Positions 19,066-27,131 of a DNA stretch of 64,000 nt are shown piece by piece (the first letter of the stretch is position 1; each line of letters starts with the position of its first letter). The position numbers and the translations under genes are program-made. The notes under the pieces are model-generated. The model did no database searches. It saw nothing but the letters and a program-made list of their open reading frames with translations, and had not been told where the DNA came from. The stretch comes from a virus, in IMG/VR virus record IMGVR_UViG_3300034418_012737, positions 1 through 64,000 of that record; one strand, 5' to 3'.

Positions 19066-20318
19066 TATAAAGTTTTACAAATAGGAGATTTTATATATTC
19101 GTTTCTTAATTTAGTTACTTGGGTAGTTAAAGTTTGTTTAGCAGCAGTTGCAGAAGCATTTACAGGTATATTAGGAACCCCAGCAGGAAATCCTACAAGA
19201 GTTTCTAGGGTTCCTAATACTAAAATTAATTGATCTAAAACTGATACTAATACCTCGGTTGTTTTTCCCCCTAGTGCCACAGGTTCAGTTGCATTTTTAC
19301 TTCCTAAGTAAATAGTGTGCAAACCTTGGGAATCCTTTTTAGCATTTAAATTATTACAGTTTATAACAAATTTATCCTTAGAATCTATGTTAACTGTTCC
19401 TTGGGAATTTAAGTTTATAGATGTAGCAGAATTTATAAGAGTATGATCAGAATTAGAATTTAACACTAATCTACCAGAATTAATTACTACTTGTGAAGAA
19501 TCAAATTCATTAATAAATTTAGGAGCGATATCATATGAACCATAACTAAAAGTATTAGCTTCTAAGGGTACAGTTTGTTTAGTAGTTAAATATATAGAAG
19601 CACTATCACTCTGGATGTTTTCTTCTATAGTAATACCAGGATCTTGTGATTCTCCTTGTCCGCTTCTTATTATAACATTAGCGTATTCTCCTTTATTACT
19701 CCCAAGTTTTATAGAATTACCAAATCTTCCTTCTATCAAAACATCCCCTTCCTGAGGTTGGAGAGGATTAACCCCTGTAGTTTTTTTAAATGTTTTACCT
19801 AATGAAAATTCTGTAATTTTATTGGTAATTTTATTAGTGCTTCCTACTTCTGCTTGTTGTGGGGATTTTCCTAATTTTGAATAATAACTTTGAGGAACTA
19901 AATAGGGAGAACTATTTACATTAGTATTTTTCCATATGTTAATAGGGGGAAAATAATAAAATATAGGAGAAATATTTTTTTGTTCCCAAGGATTAGCATT
20001 AGGGAGAATTATGGCAAATACTAGTTCTCCTATTAAAGGATAATGTTTTATGTTAGCAAAATAAGGATAAGCATATGAATAAAACTCTTCATTTTTAGCA
20101 GATGTTGTAATATTTTCGAATAAAATTGCCCCAATAGCATCCCACCCACCAGCATTTTCAAAATCTTTATCTGATGGGGATAAAATTATGTCTTTAACCC
20201 TTAGTACTGCAAATCCTGAAGAGTTACTAAGGTTAGAAGGGTTTATGTTTTGTTTAGTAGAGGTACCAAATAAACTTCCCCCCATACTTGCAAATCCGTA
20301 TTCCGCTTTCCCAGGCAT
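19065..20318 (-). CDS. gp5-like baseplate hub / central spike protein
   Basis: 417 residues. Residues about 170-215 contain QPQEGDVLIEGRFGNSIKLG, an OB-like segment typical of gp5/VgrG-type hub proteins. A repetitive beta region follows (SSQVVINSGRLVLNSNSDHT, INLNSQGTVNIDSKDKFVIN), which fits a trimeric beta-prism or spike. No lysozyme domain is fused, unlike T4 gp5. A C-terminal helical tail of about 80 residues ends in KSPICKTL. It overlaps the downstream gene by 1 nt and the upstream small gene by 1 nt. Confidence 0.82.
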   Translation of the reverse strand: MPGKAEYGFASMGGSLFGTSTKQNINPSNLSNSSGFAVLRVKDIILSPSDKDFENAGGWDAIGAILFENITTSAKNEEFYSYAYPYFANIKHYPLIGELVFAIILPNANPWEQKNISPIFYYFPPINIWKNTNVNSSPYLVPQSYYSKLGKSPQQAEVGSTNKITNKITEFSLGKTFKKTTGVNPLQPQEGDVLIEGRFGNSIKLGSNKGEYANVIIRSGQGESQDPGITIEENIQSDSASIYLTTKQTVPLEANTFSYGSYDIAPKFINEFDSSQVVINSGRLVLNSNSDHTLINSATSINLNSQGTVNIDSKDKFVINCNNLNAKKDSQGLHTIYLGSKNATEPVALGGKTTEVLVSVLDQLILVLGTLETLVGFPAGVPNIPVNASATAAKQTLTTQVTKLRNEYIKSPICKTL

Positions 20319-20656
20319 TATTTTTTATCTTTACCGAATTTTTTTATCTCTCCTAATAACTGCTCTTTTTCAGCATCTGTCATACCAAAACCCTCATCAT
20401 CAGTATCATTTTGAACTGCTTTTTGGACAATATTTGCCATTTTAATAAGCTGTTCATCGTTCTTAACAGATATTTCGAGATATTCTTTAAGTAAAGGAAC
20501 TACCAAGGTAGCATCCCCAATATCTTGAATAAGAGGTTTTAACTCAGAAATAAGAGTAGAAATTTGTTCTTCTTTTTTCTTTTGATTATTGTAAATTTCT
20601 TCAAGAAGATCAGAAAACTTTTTATTTCCAAATATACTTTTATCTAGCTGTCCCAT
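20318..20656 (-). CDS. Small coiled-coil protein next to the hub gene, unknown
   Basis: 112 residues, highly charged and helical. The sequence includes FSDLLEEIYNNQKKKEEQIS and LLKEYLEISVKNDEQLIKMA, which are heptad-rich, and a lysine-rich C-terminus. It is the first gene of the hub unit, with an AATATTTAT element 10 nt upstream of its ATG. It overlaps the gp5-like gene by one base. Candidate roles are tail chaperone or hub assembly factor; neither is proved by sequence. Confidence 0.6.
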   Translation of the reverse strand: MGQLDKSIFGNKKFSDLLEEIYNNQKKKEEQISTLISELKPLIQDIGDATLVVPLLKEYLEISVKNDEQLIKMANIVQKAVQNDTDDEGFGMTDAEKEQLLGEIKKFGKDKK

Positions 20657-20666
20657 GACAATAAAT

Positions 20667-20675
20667 ATAAATATT
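20667..20675 (-). promoter_or_regulatory. AATATTTAT late-type element
   Basis: Coding-strand AATATTTAT 10 nt upstream of the ATG at 20656. The same gap contains a second TATTTAT just downstream. Confidence 0.45.
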
Positions 20676-21399
20676 ACTCAAAATTTGTGTATCCGTTTTC
20701 TAAATAAAAAATATAATGAGTTTTATAAATATCAAATAATTTATTAGCTATTTTAGTTATATGGGGAGTTTTAACATCTACCATTTCTCTAATGTAGATA
20801 TAAAGAGCTTTTTTATTAAAAACATCTAAATTTTCCCTATGTTCAAAAATAGAAAGAATAGCATCTGCTACTTGAGCATCTCTTTGTTTAGGAAATAAAT
20901 TTTCTAACTGAGAAGTACAATGTCCCACAAATTCATCAATAAAATCAGACAAATGATCTTTTTCTAAGGGGTCATCTTCTAAGTCATATAAAAAATCTGA
21001 AGAGGGGACATTGTGGTATAATTCTTCAATTGGGGATTTATCTACTCTTTTTTTATAGTTTTTAGTATTTTGTATAATTAAATACCGTTTAGCAATTGTC
21101 CCAAAGTATGAAAAAGCTTTAGCTCCCCGCTCAGGATTAAATAAATGAATTTTATCTAATAAAAATGTAATAACCTCATGTTGAAGGTGTTCAATTTCAT
21201 CTACCTCGGTATAATAAAATTTAAAAGTATGGATTATATTTTCCGTTAGTTTAAAAAAAGCGTAGTGGATCTCATCTCGATAGATCCTACTACGCTCTTC
21301 CGGGTCAATTGTATTATTATATTTTACTATAGCATCCTCTGTTGCTTGAGTAAAGTATTGATTTTTAGTTTTCTTTTTTCTTTTTCTTATTTCACTCAT
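20674..21399 (-). CDS. Late-transcription sigma factor, gp55-like
   Basis: 241 residues. Residues about 55-110 hold sigma region 2 features: EIEHLQHEVITFLLDKIHLF, then NPERGAKAFSYFGTIAKRYL with the aromatic FSYFGTIAKR core used for polymerase and -10 contacts, followed by a basic stretch (NYKKRVDK). This layout is that of T4 gp55 and its relatives in other T4-like phages, which direct late transcription. An acidic segment (DLEDDPLEKDHLSD) follows. The AATATTTAT elements in the window are the obvious candidate targets. It is somewhat longer than T4 gp55 (185). Confidence 0.82.
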   Translation of the reverse strand: MSEIRKRKKKTKNQYFTQATEDAIVKYNNTIDPEERSRIYRDEIHYAFFKLTENIIHTFKFYYTEVDEIEHLQHEVITFLLDKIHLFNPERGAKAFSYFGTIAKRYLIIQNTKNYKKRVDKSPIEELYHNVPSSDFLYDLEDDPLEKDHLSDFIDEFVGHCTSQLENLFPKQRDAQVADAILSIFEHRENLDVFNKKALYIYIREMVDVKTPHITKIANKLFDIYKTHYIFYLENGYTNFE

Positions 21400-21677
21400 A
21401 ATTTATCTATCCTAAATTGGGATAGAATTCTCTGAAGTTCTTTTATTTGTTCATACATGAAGCCAATCTCGTCATCGCTTTTAAAGATTCCACGCTCGTC
21501 TATTTTTTTGAGCTTTTCATCAGAGATTTCTATAATTCGACTTAATTGATCCAAGTAAGTAATATACCCCGTAAGTATATCTTCTTGTTTTTCATTTTTA
21601 CGTAAGAGGTTAAAGGTTGTGAATCCTAAGACCACAACCAAAACCCCTAATATACTGATGACGATAGTTTCTATCAT
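21396..21677 (-). CDS. Small membrane-anchored coiled-coil protein
   Basis: 93 residues. Residues 3-25 form one transmembrane helix (TIVISILGVLVVVLGFTTF), followed by a charged coiled coil of about 65 residues with the segment FKSDDEIGFMYEQIKELQRI. It overlaps the sigma-factor gene by 4 bases and the HD gene by 4 bases, so the three are translationally coupled. An inner-membrane i-spanin is conceivable by topology, but there is no adjacent outer-membrane partner. Confidence 0.65.
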   Translation of the reverse strand: MIETIVISILGVLVVVLGFTTFNLLRKNEKQEDILTGYITYLDQLSRIIEISDEKLKKIDERGIFKSDDEIGFMYEQIKELQRILSQFRIDKL

Positions 21678-22444
21678 AATTTATCAAAGATATTTTTTAA
21701 ATTCTCATTTTTAAGCTGAGAAAGTGCTTTATCTTTTGTTGATTTTTTGACTTCTTTCTGTAATGTAAAATTACCTTCCTGGGTAGGCACGGGATTTTTA
21801 AACTTAGGTAACCACTCACGCTCAAATTCAATACGGGCAGCCATCAGATCTGCTTGGTGTAGAATAAATGGAAGAGAAGTACGTGGCTTTTGTTCTGGTT
21901 GGAATGAGAATAGGTATTTTTTGTTGCCCTCATCATACAAACCATCATGTGTTTGAATAGCAACCATTTCATTAAAGCTATACCGAATCCCATGGGATTG
22001 GAGTAAAAACAAACCACGGTCTGGGACTGAAGCAAATGGAACTGCCTTGTTAAACATGTAATCCTCTCCAAGTTTTTCCCGTCTCCACTTATCAGTTTGG
22101 GGGATGTATGATTCGTTTTCCTCATCACCCATTTTACCCAAATCATGGTTAATAGCGGAGAATACGAGTTCTTCTTCGGTAAAAGTAGACATGTCTGCCC
22201 CTTCATCAGCCCATAATCCCTGTTGTTTAATAGCACAACGAACAACTCGATTTACGTGTTCAACATAACCACCTGGGAAAGCATTATGGTATTCTTTTTT
22301 ATGAGCAGCAGGCATCATCATGATGCGGTCCTCATATTTCTCGTAAAACTCAAGAAGTTTTTCTCTGCGAGGTGATGAAATATAAGTTTCAATATTTTCG
22401 CAGAATTCATCCCAATTGGATTGAATCTGTTCAGCTGTAAGCAT
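21674..22444 (-). CDS. HD-domain metal-dependent phosphohydrolase
   Basis: 256 residues. The HD signature is complete: His63 in GGYVEHVNRV, His100-Asp101 in AINHDLGKMG, later histidines in QSHGIRY and QTHDGLYDE, and a distal Asp in HQADLMAARIE. HD enzymes hydrolyse nucleotides or phosphodiesters, and phage versions are often nucleotide phosphohydrolases. The exact substrate cannot be read. It lies in the sigma-factor operon, overlapping its downstream neighbour by 4 bases. Confidence 0.85.
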   Translation of the reverse strand: MLTAEQIQSNWDEFCENIETYISSPRREKLLEFYEKYEDRIMMMPAAHKKEYHNAFPGGYVEHVNRVVRCAIKQQGLWADEGADMSTFTEEELVFSAINHDLGKMGDEENESYIPQTDKWRREKLGEDYMFNKAVPFASVPDRGLFLLQSHGIRYSFNEMVAIQTHDGLYDEGNKKYLFSFQPEQKPRTSLPFILHQADLMAARIEFEREWLPKFKNPVPTQEGNFTLQKEVKKSTKDKALSQLKNENLKNIFDKL

Positions 22445-22446
22445 AA

Positions 22447-22647
22447 TTAAACTTTGTTATATTCGTTAGGGGTACGAGGTTCTCTATCTACTACAGACTT
22501 TAAATCTTCAAGTATGTCATGGCATTCTTCTATAGCTCTGTACATTTCTTGAATGTCACCTTGTCCTCTATTTACCCAAAATTTTAATTTTTTAAGACTA
22601 GCTTGCCCTGCTTCTAGTTTATTTTGAATGTGGTCTCTAAAATACAT
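22447..22647 (-). CDS. Small helical protein, unknown
   Basis: 66 residues, almost entirely helical and charged (FRDHIQNKLEAGQASLKKLK, then EMYRAIEECHDILEDLKSVV). It sits 2 nt upstream of the HD gene on the same strand. No family recognised. Confidence 0.55.
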   Translation of the reverse strand: MYFRDHIQNKLEAGQASLKKLKFWVNRGQGDIQEMYRAIEECHDILEDLKSVVDREPRTPNEYNKV

Positions 22648-22670
22648 TTTTTTAATATTTAATAACTAAG

Positions 22671-23129
22671 TTAAGTTAAAGATTTTACAAAATCAAGTTG
22701 TTTTTTAAGGAAAGCACACTTTTCATATTCTTCTTCATTTTCATAAAATTTAATTGCAAGTGTATATGCTTCTTTTAATTTAGATGTGTTTTCTTCTTTA
22801 AGAAGTTTTTGATGGTATTTATCTTCTAAATCTATTTTTTTAATAAACCCATAAGCACGTGAATATAACATCCGTTCCCCTGCATACTCAATCTCATTAA
22901 TTGCTAAGGAAGGGTCAGCTTGACTAAAAAAATCAACTAATTTTTTACCATAAGAAAGATGATTAATTATCAATTTCCAGAACATTTTAATAAAATACCT
23001 AGGATGGTTTTCATCTTCTATAGGAAGTGTTCTAGGGCTATAATAGTTATAGCTCCTCTGATTCCACCCCCAACTATTAGAAGAAGAATCTGGTGAGTCA
23101 AATGAGCCAAATATTTTATTTATATCCAA
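22671..23129 (-). CDS. Small protein with C-terminal UVR-like motif
   Basis: 152 residues. A Ser/Asn/Trp-rich N-terminus is followed by a helical body. The last 30 residues (LAIKFYENEEEYEKCAFLKK and on) match the UVR motif pattern, a paired helix used for protein contacts in UvrB/UvrC and ClpC-type adaptors. Two other proteins in the window (58070-58381 and 60224-60571) end the same way. It overlaps the upstream 70-residue gene by 14 nt. Function unknown. Confidence 0.6.
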   Translation of the reverse strand: MDINKIFGSFDSPDSSSNSWGWNQRSYNYYSPRTLPIEDENHPRYFIKMFWKLIINHLSYGKKLVDFFSQADPSLAINEIEYAGERMLYSRAYGFIKKIDLEDKYHQKLLKEENTSKLKEAYTLAIKFYENEEEYEKCAFLKKQLDFVKSLT

Positions 23130-23328
23130 AATGTCTTTCTATAGTTTCAAGTAAATCCTCAGCCTCCCCTAATTTGTTAATTGCTTTTTTAGCTTCTTCT
23201 AGGAAATGACCTGAAGTGTGTTCTCCTATACCTGCAGGGTTATCTAAAAGGGTCTCTAATGTAAGTAAAGCTTCCTGTTTATCCGCCTCCGCTTGTGTTT
23301 TTAAAGCCTTGATTAATCGTGGTTCCAT
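23116..23328 (-). CDS. Small helical acidic protein, unknown
   Basis: 70 residues, helical, with LLTLETLLDNPAGIGEHTSG in the middle and a C-terminal helix ending IERHFGYK. It begins a transcription unit: a CATATTTAT variant of the late element lies 4 nt upstream of its ATG. It overlaps the next gene by 14 nt. Not recognised. Confidence 0.6.
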   Translation of the reverse strand: MEPRLIKALKTQAEADKQEALLTLETLLDNPAGIGEHTSGHFLEEAKKAINKLGEAEDLLETIERHFGYK

Positions 23329-23332
23329 GTTT

Positions 23333-23341
23333 ATAAATATG
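23333..23341 (-). promoter_or_regulatory. CATATTTAT late-type element (variant)
   Basis: Coding-strand CATATTTAT 4 nt upstream of the ATG at 23328. One mismatch to AATATTTAT. Confidence 0.4.
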
Positions 23342-23348
23342 TTATAGT

Positions 23349-23798
23349 TTATTTACAATGATAATCTGCCGCTCTCGTGGCGATTTGTTTGTTGGGTTTG
23401 ATATTAACTTTATAACCATATGATGTAGCCCACCCTTTAGCAGCTGAGACTAATCTGTTACTCATGTAATATTCATCCTCATTGTAATCCATATCAATTT
23501 CAAATCTAAGGCCTGGGAATTCTTTAGATAATGGTTGTACTACTTGCATAGTACGTTCTGTTTCTAACCATAAACGAGACCAATCATCTTTGATAGGAGG
23601 AAATATTTCTTTCCAATAAATGTAATGAACTCCTCTAAATGGATAACGATAAGCTATTGCTGTAACGTATATAATTTCTGATCCTACCCTTTGAGAATCG
23701 CTTCCAATATGGATTTCAACATGGGGTTCATTTTTCACCACATTTCTTGTATGAATAATGGGGCTAACTTTTTTCCCATTTACTGTTCTAAAATTCAT
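23349..23798 (-). CDS. RNase H-like protein, YkuK/DUF458 type
   Basis: 149 residues. The core begins [20 protein letters not shown], the first strand and Asp of the DUF458 (YkuK) RNase H-like fold. Later acidic residues lie in [14 protein letters not shown] and the C-terminal RAADYHCK. The fold is known; a cellular function for the family is not well established. The ATG lies only 1 nt after the 3' end of tRNA-Ser, so the message has no leader of its own and must come from the tRNA transcript or its processing product. Confidence 0.7.
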   Translation of the reverse strand: MNFRTVNGKKVSPIIHTRNVVKNEPHVEIHIGSDSQRVGSEIIYVTAIAYRYPFRGVHYIYWKEIFPPIKDDWSRLWLETERTMQVVQPLSKEFPGLRFEIDMDYNEDEYYMSNRLVSAAKGWATSYGYKVNIKPNKQIATRAADYHCK

Positions 23799-23799
23799 G

Positions 23800-23884
23800 C
23801 GGTGAGAGAGGGATTCGAACCCCCGTTACGTTTCCGTAAACTTGTTTTCAAGACAAGCGCAATCGACCACTCTGCCATCTCACC
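23800..23884 (-). tRNA. tRNA-Ser(UGA)
   Basis: A complete type II cloverleaf: acceptor stem GGTGAGA/TCTCACC with discriminator G, anticodon arm CTTGT-CTTGAAA-ACAAG (anticodon UGA), a long variable arm, and T-arm GGGGG-TTCGAAT-CCCTC with one G-U. CCA is not encoded. An RNase H-like gene follows after 1 nt and a stop-codon hairpin precedes it. Confidence 0.95.
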
Positions 23885-23913
23885 AAATTGCTACCCTTAA
23901 CGGGCAGCAATTT
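23885..23913 (-). other. Stem-loop overlapping the stop codon just upstream of tRNA-Ser
   Basis: Inverted repeat AAATTGCT-n-CCC / GGG-n-AGCAATTT with the TAA stop of the 72-residue gene in the loop. It directly abuts the tRNA 5' end. No U-tract follows, so an RNA-processing or stabilising role is likelier than termination. The same arrangement occurs at 54588-54606. Confidence 0.7.
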
Positions 23914-24115
23914 CGGATTTGATCTGCTCCAAATCTCGAGCAAGATCACTATAGAGACTTTCAAAGTCACGATCAAGATCTCTATCTACTTCATCAAATG
24001 AGTCATCAACATCATCAATCGCTTCTTCAAGATCGCGAACACGATTGTAGAGGTTAAACATAACAGCGAACGTAGCAGCAAAAGCAGCTGCAATCAAATA
24101 AGGAATAAATTCCAT
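23897..24115 (-). CDS. Small membrane protein with acidic coiled coil
   Basis: 72 residues: one N-terminal transmembrane helix ([20 protein letters not shown]), then a very acidic coiled coil with Asp/Glu heptads ([20 protein letters not shown]). Its stop codon lies in the loop of the hairpin before tRNA-Ser. It is likely in one operon with the 54-residue gene upstream. Function unknown. Confidence 0.65.
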   Translation of the reverse strand: MEFIPYLIAAAFAATFAVMFNLYNRVRDLEEAIDDVDDSFDEVDRDLDRDFESLYSDLARDLEQIKSEIAAR

Positions 24116-24142
24116 AATAAAAAAAATTAAAAGGTTAAAAAA

Positions 24143-24307
24143 TTAAAGGATATCCCATTCATAAGCCGCTTGTGTATAAGCGGATCCCATACCAAGATGG
24201 GGGTTGTCTTTAATAAAGGCCATTGCGGTAGACCTAACTTCGGACCTCAAACCGTAAATTTCGGCTTGTTCAAGAATCATTTCAACAGTCATGCTTCTTT
24301 CCATCAT
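24143..24307 (-). CDS. 54-residue conserved-looking small protein
   Basis: A complete frame from ATG 24307 to TAA 24143. It reads as a compact helical protein containing MTVEMILEQAEIYGLRSEVR and ends AAYEWDIL. A Bacteroidota-type promoter lies directly upstream (TTTG, 19 bp, TATATTT), only about 5 nt before the ATG, which strengthens the call and suggests a very short leader. Unknown function. Confidence 0.65.
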   Translation of the reverse strand: MMERSMTVEMILEQAEIYGLRSEVRSTAMAFIKDNPHLGMGSAYTQAAYEWDIL

Positions 24308-24311
24308 TTTC

Positions 24312-24342
24312 TAAATATACGAAAATTTTTTTAAAATTCAAA
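24312..24342 (-). promoter_or_regulatory. Bacteroidota-type promoter without GTCAT repeats
   Basis: Coding strand: TTTG at 24342-24339, a 19-bp AT-rich spacer, then CG-TATATTT. It matches the core of the recurring module but lacks the upstream GTCAT pair. It drives 24143-24307. Confidence 0.6.
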
Positions 24343-24394
24343 ATTTTGTGATCCGGGGGAGGCAATTCCTCCCCCTTCACACAAACAACATGGC

Positions 24395-25228
24395 TTACGC
24401 TGCAAACTCCTTTGCAACGTCGTAAAGTTCTTGGTTAATCTTCAAGTCTTGCTTGAAGTTCTTGATTTGGCGAGCTTTGCGGAGCTTAACACCACTCACA
24501 TACTCAAAATCACCTTCAATAACCTTCTCTTGAACGACATTAAACACGTTCCAAAGGTCATCACCCGCATCCTCTTTACGGACAGGGGCCAAGATTGCAT
24601 CAAGATCAATCTTGTAAACATCTTCGATTTTTTGTCCTTCTTGGACTTTAAATCGAGTCGCAAGCGCCTTACGAGCAAGATCATACTTTTGCTCATTAGT
24701 AAGTTTGGTTTGCTTGAACTTATTCATGCTCTCAACAGTCAAGGGCAACTGCTCAACCATTTCGGTCATGGTTTCACGGAGGGTTTCAAAATCATAACCC
24801 ATGTGGCGAATTTTCATTCGACCAAACTCTTGGTCGGCAATAACCAAACCATTAGAGCAAACCAAGCGGTACATACCTGCTTGGAAAGTAAATGAATTCT
24901 TACCATCGTGAGAATTCGTAAGGATGATTTGGGGATAAACCGTATCACCATCATTACCTTCAACAACAATATCTGTGTTGCGGAAAGTAATCATATGCTT
25001 TTGAGTACCCTTGGTATGGGACTTACGAGCATTAACTTGTTGGGCACTAACAACACCCCATCCAAGTTTTTCCATATCTTCAATCACTCGGAAAGTGGGA
25101 ATATGAGTGTAATGTGCTGAAACCTCCTTGCTGGGTTTCTCGGTAAATGCCGTAGGGCAATTTTTGCGAATTTGCTCTTGGCTCAGGAACTCCATGTTCT
25201 CTTCGTAGGTGGTCATCAAATCTTCCAT
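24395..25228 (-). CDS. DUF932-type phage/plasmid protein
   Basis: 277 residues. Features of the DUF932 family are visible: YTHIPTFRVIEDMEKLGWGV near the start, ITFRNTDIVVEGNDGDTVYP, NSHDGKNSFTFQAGMYRLVC followed by SNGLVIAD, and a long helical C-terminus. Members are common on phages and plasmids, and their biochemical role is not settled. It has its own GTCAT/TATCTTC module and base composition richer in GC than the tail genes, as do other module-driven genes, consistent with high early expression. Confidence 0.8.
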   Translation of the reverse strand: MEDLMTTYEENMEFLSQEQIRKNCPTAFTEKPSKEVSAHYTHIPTFRVIEDMEKLGWGVVSAQQVNARKSHTKGTQKHMITFRNTDIVVEGNDGDTVYPQIILTNSHDGKNSFTFQAGMYRLVCSNGLVIADQEFGRMKIRHMGYDFETLRETMTEMVEQLPLTVESMNKFKQTKLTNEQKYDLARKALATRFKVQEGQKIEDVYKIDLDAILAPVRKEDAGDDLWNVFNVVQEKVIEGDFEYVSGVKLRKARQIKNFKQDLKINQELYDVAKEFAA

Positions 25229-25272
25229 GTTTAAAAAATTAATTTGTTTTTTCGCGTTTTTCTCGATGCCCG

Positions 25273-25336
25273 GAAGATACGAAAGGGATCCGGCGCCGCC
25301 AAATTTACTGCAAAGGAAGAATGACTTTTATATGAC
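25273..25336 (-). promoter_or_regulatory. GTCAT/TATATTC-type promoter module (variant spacing)
   Basis: Coding strand: GTCAT-N6-GTCAT at 25336-25321, TTTG at 25303-25300, 20-bp spacer, then CG-TATCTTC at 25279-25273. The GTCAT pair is 10 bp farther from the core than in other copies, one helical turn. The spacer holds a GGCGCC palindrome. Drives the DUF932 gene. Confidence 0.8.
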
Positions 25337-25337
25337 T

Positions 25338-25361
25338 AAAAAAGGGCCGAAGCCCTTTTTA
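25338..25361. terminator. Bidirectional rho-independent terminator
   Basis: AAAAAAGGGC-cgaa-GCCCTTTTTA: a 4-bp GC stem extended by A/T pairs, with U-tracts in both directions. It lies just downstream of the sulfotransferase gene and upstream of the DUF932 promoter. Confidence 0.9.
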
Positions 25362-25363
25362 AA

Positions 25364-26179
25364 TTAGATATATTTAAAATAATCATAATACCATTTATAA
25401 TTATTTTTTATCCAATCACACGCACCTTTCCCCAGTATTTGTTTAGCATCACTTACTATAGGTTCTAATTTAGGTCTTATATTATGGTCTCCATAAATAC
25501 CATAAATTTTATCGTCTTCTTCTGTAAGTTGTTCTATGTTATTAAAATCATGCTCAAAATAAGGAAGTTCTAAATAGTTATATATTTTTTCCATTTCTTT
25601 TTGAGGGCTTTTACTAAAAGTCTCAAATTTAACAAAATGGATATGTTTATCATTACCTTCTTTTATTATTTGATATAAACGTTCTATAGCCATTCCTACT
25701 GGGGGGTTAGCAGCCCATATGTCTATTCTTTTTTCTGTGGTAGTCCCTTGCATTTGAGCATGATTTATTATCTCAGGATGCTTTTCTGGGTGTTTCCTAA
25801 AGTTTTTTTCCATAGAAGAATATATATCTCTTAGGTCCCTAACCATACAAATAATTTTAGGATTTGGGTAAAAAGTATTTAAAAGACCATAATGATACCC
25901 CCATCCTCTACTTTTATCTAGAACATAAGGTTTATCAGTAACAGCATCAAAAAAACCTAACATTCCTTGTCTACAAAAATTTAAAAACCCTTCTCTCATT
26001 AATTGGGGGTCTTGAGCTGTAAATTCGGGGGAATTAGTATAATTTAATCTAGCTCCAAATACTAATTCTAATACACCTGAAGTAGGGGTTACGTAAAAGT
26101 TTGGGTTTTGACCCATTATATTTTGGAATAAAGTTGAACCCGCTCTGGGAAGAGAGGCTTGGAAAAATAATTGTTTCAT
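25364..26179 (-). CDS. Sulfotransferase family protein
   Basis: 271 residues. PRAGST at residues 11-16 is the 5'-phosphosulfate-binding P-loop of PAPS-dependent sulfotransferases. ICMVRDLRDIYSSMEKNFRK is the second, 3'-phosphate-binding Arg/Ser motif. Such enzymes transfer sulfate from PAPS to sugars or proteins. It lies between a terminator and a glycosyltransferase-like gene, near the giant fibres, so sulfation of a glycan on the virion or the host surface is an attractive but unproved role. Phage copies are uncommon. Confidence 0.85.
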   Translation of the reverse strand: MKQLFFQASLPRAGSTLFQNIMGQNPNFYVTPTSGVLELVFGARLNYTNSPEFTAQDPQLMREGFLNFCRQGMLGFFDAVTDKPYVLDKSRGWGYHYGLLNTFYPNPKIICMVRDLRDIYSSMEKNFRKHPEKHPEIINHAQMQGTTTEKRIDIWAANPPVGMAIERLYQIIKEGNDKHIHFVKFETFSKSPQKEMEKIYNYLELPYFEHDFNNIEQLTEEDDKIYGIYGDHNIRPKLEPIVSDAKQILGKGACDWIKNNYKWYYDYFKYI

Positions 26180-26182
26180 TTT

Positions 26183-27082
26183 TTAGTTATTAAAAGTATC
26201 TCCTTCTATAGAAGAAAAAATTTCGTTTATATCTATAACGCTAGTATCTATAATAGGACATTCATGGGGGGTACCTGTAAAATTATAATCAAACAAATAA
26301 CTATCAGGGAGATTAAAATCTTCAGGAAGGGAAGCTACTATATTATCATGCATAGTATAACCAAATATTTTAGGAGAAGTACCAAACCAAATTACTGTTG
26401 ATTTCTTTTCTAAAGCAGCCGCGGCATGTTGTAAACAAGAATCTATTAGTACTTGTTTAGTAGAAAATAATAATAAAGAAAATAACTCCATATTACTCAT
26501 GTTATTTGAAATAACTTCTACTCCTGGAAGGGCTTGTTCTGGTTTTCTACATATTTGAATAATATGGTATTGTTCTTTATATCTTTCAACTAAAGCTAAT
26601 CCCAACTCATAAGGCATATCTCTAGTCCATGAATAATTATAAGGTTGTTCTTGGAAAGGACCTCCATTAGTTTGGATTACCATTATAGGTTTGTTTCTAA
26701 CCCACATTCTGTGTCCTTGTCCTGTTTGGACTGTATTAAAGACTATTTCAGGGGTCTCTCCTGTATAGTTTAAGTTGTATAATTTACACCAGTTTTCAAT
26801 TAATTTTAACTTTTTATGGACATGATCCGTGGTAAAATAAGGTTCATGTTTAAAAATTAAACTATCTTGGTTTTTTATGTAATCTTGATAAAAATAGGGT
26901 GTATTGCCTACGCGATACACCCTATCTACATATTTTAAATTTATAAACACTTCAGGCCAAGCACATACAACTATTAATTCTCTCTCAGGATGATTTTTTT
27001 TAATACATTTAGCAACGGCTGTAGCTGCTACATGTTTCCCAAGTCCACCTTCAATGTGAAATACTGAATAACTTTTTTCCAT
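26183..27082 (-). CDS. GT-B-type glycosyltransferase (GT9-like)
   Basis: 299 residues. The N-terminus FHIEGGLGKHVAATAVAKCI has the Gly-rich loop of GT-B enzymes of the heptosyltransferase (GT9) type. The C-terminal half holds the donor-site pattern LLLFSTKQVLIDSCLQHAAA, then ALEKKSTVIWFGTSP, which matches the conserved SxxQHxAAALxKPTVxLFG-like region of GT9. It is 3 nt upstream of the sulfotransferase gene, so the pair likely acts in one glycan pathway. Acceptor unknown. Confidence 0.75.
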   Translation of the reverse strand: MEKSYSVFHIEGGLGKHVAATAVAKCIKKNHPERELIVVCAWPEVFINLKYVDRVYRVGNTPYFYQDYIKNQDSLIFKHEPYFTTDHVHKKLKLIENWCKLYNLNYTGETPEIVFNTVQTGQGHRMWVRNKPIMVIQTNGGPFQEQPYNYSWTRDMPYELGLALVERYKEQYHIIQICRKPEQALPGVEVISNNMSNMELFSLLLFSTKQVLIDSCLQHAAAALEKKSTVIWFGTSPKIFGYTMHDNIVASLPEDFNLPDSYLFDYNFTGTPHECPIIDTSVIDINEIFSSIEGDTFNN

Positions 27083-27106
27083 AAGACTAATTATAATAAC
27101 AATTTA

Positions 27107-27131
27107 ACTATAAGCCAAATTAGCTTATAGT
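27107..27131 (-). terminator. Possible terminator hairpin after the 88-residue gene
   Basis: Inverted repeat ACTATAAGC / GCTTATAGT around a 7-nt loop. It overlaps the stop codon at 27125-27127 and is followed by AT-rich sequence but no clean U-tract. Confidence 0.45.

Noticed and set aside
20318-20656. Assignment as the gp33 late co-activator
   Set aside because: Small, charged and near the gp55-like gene, but lies in the hub unit behind a late-type element and shows no gp33 motif.
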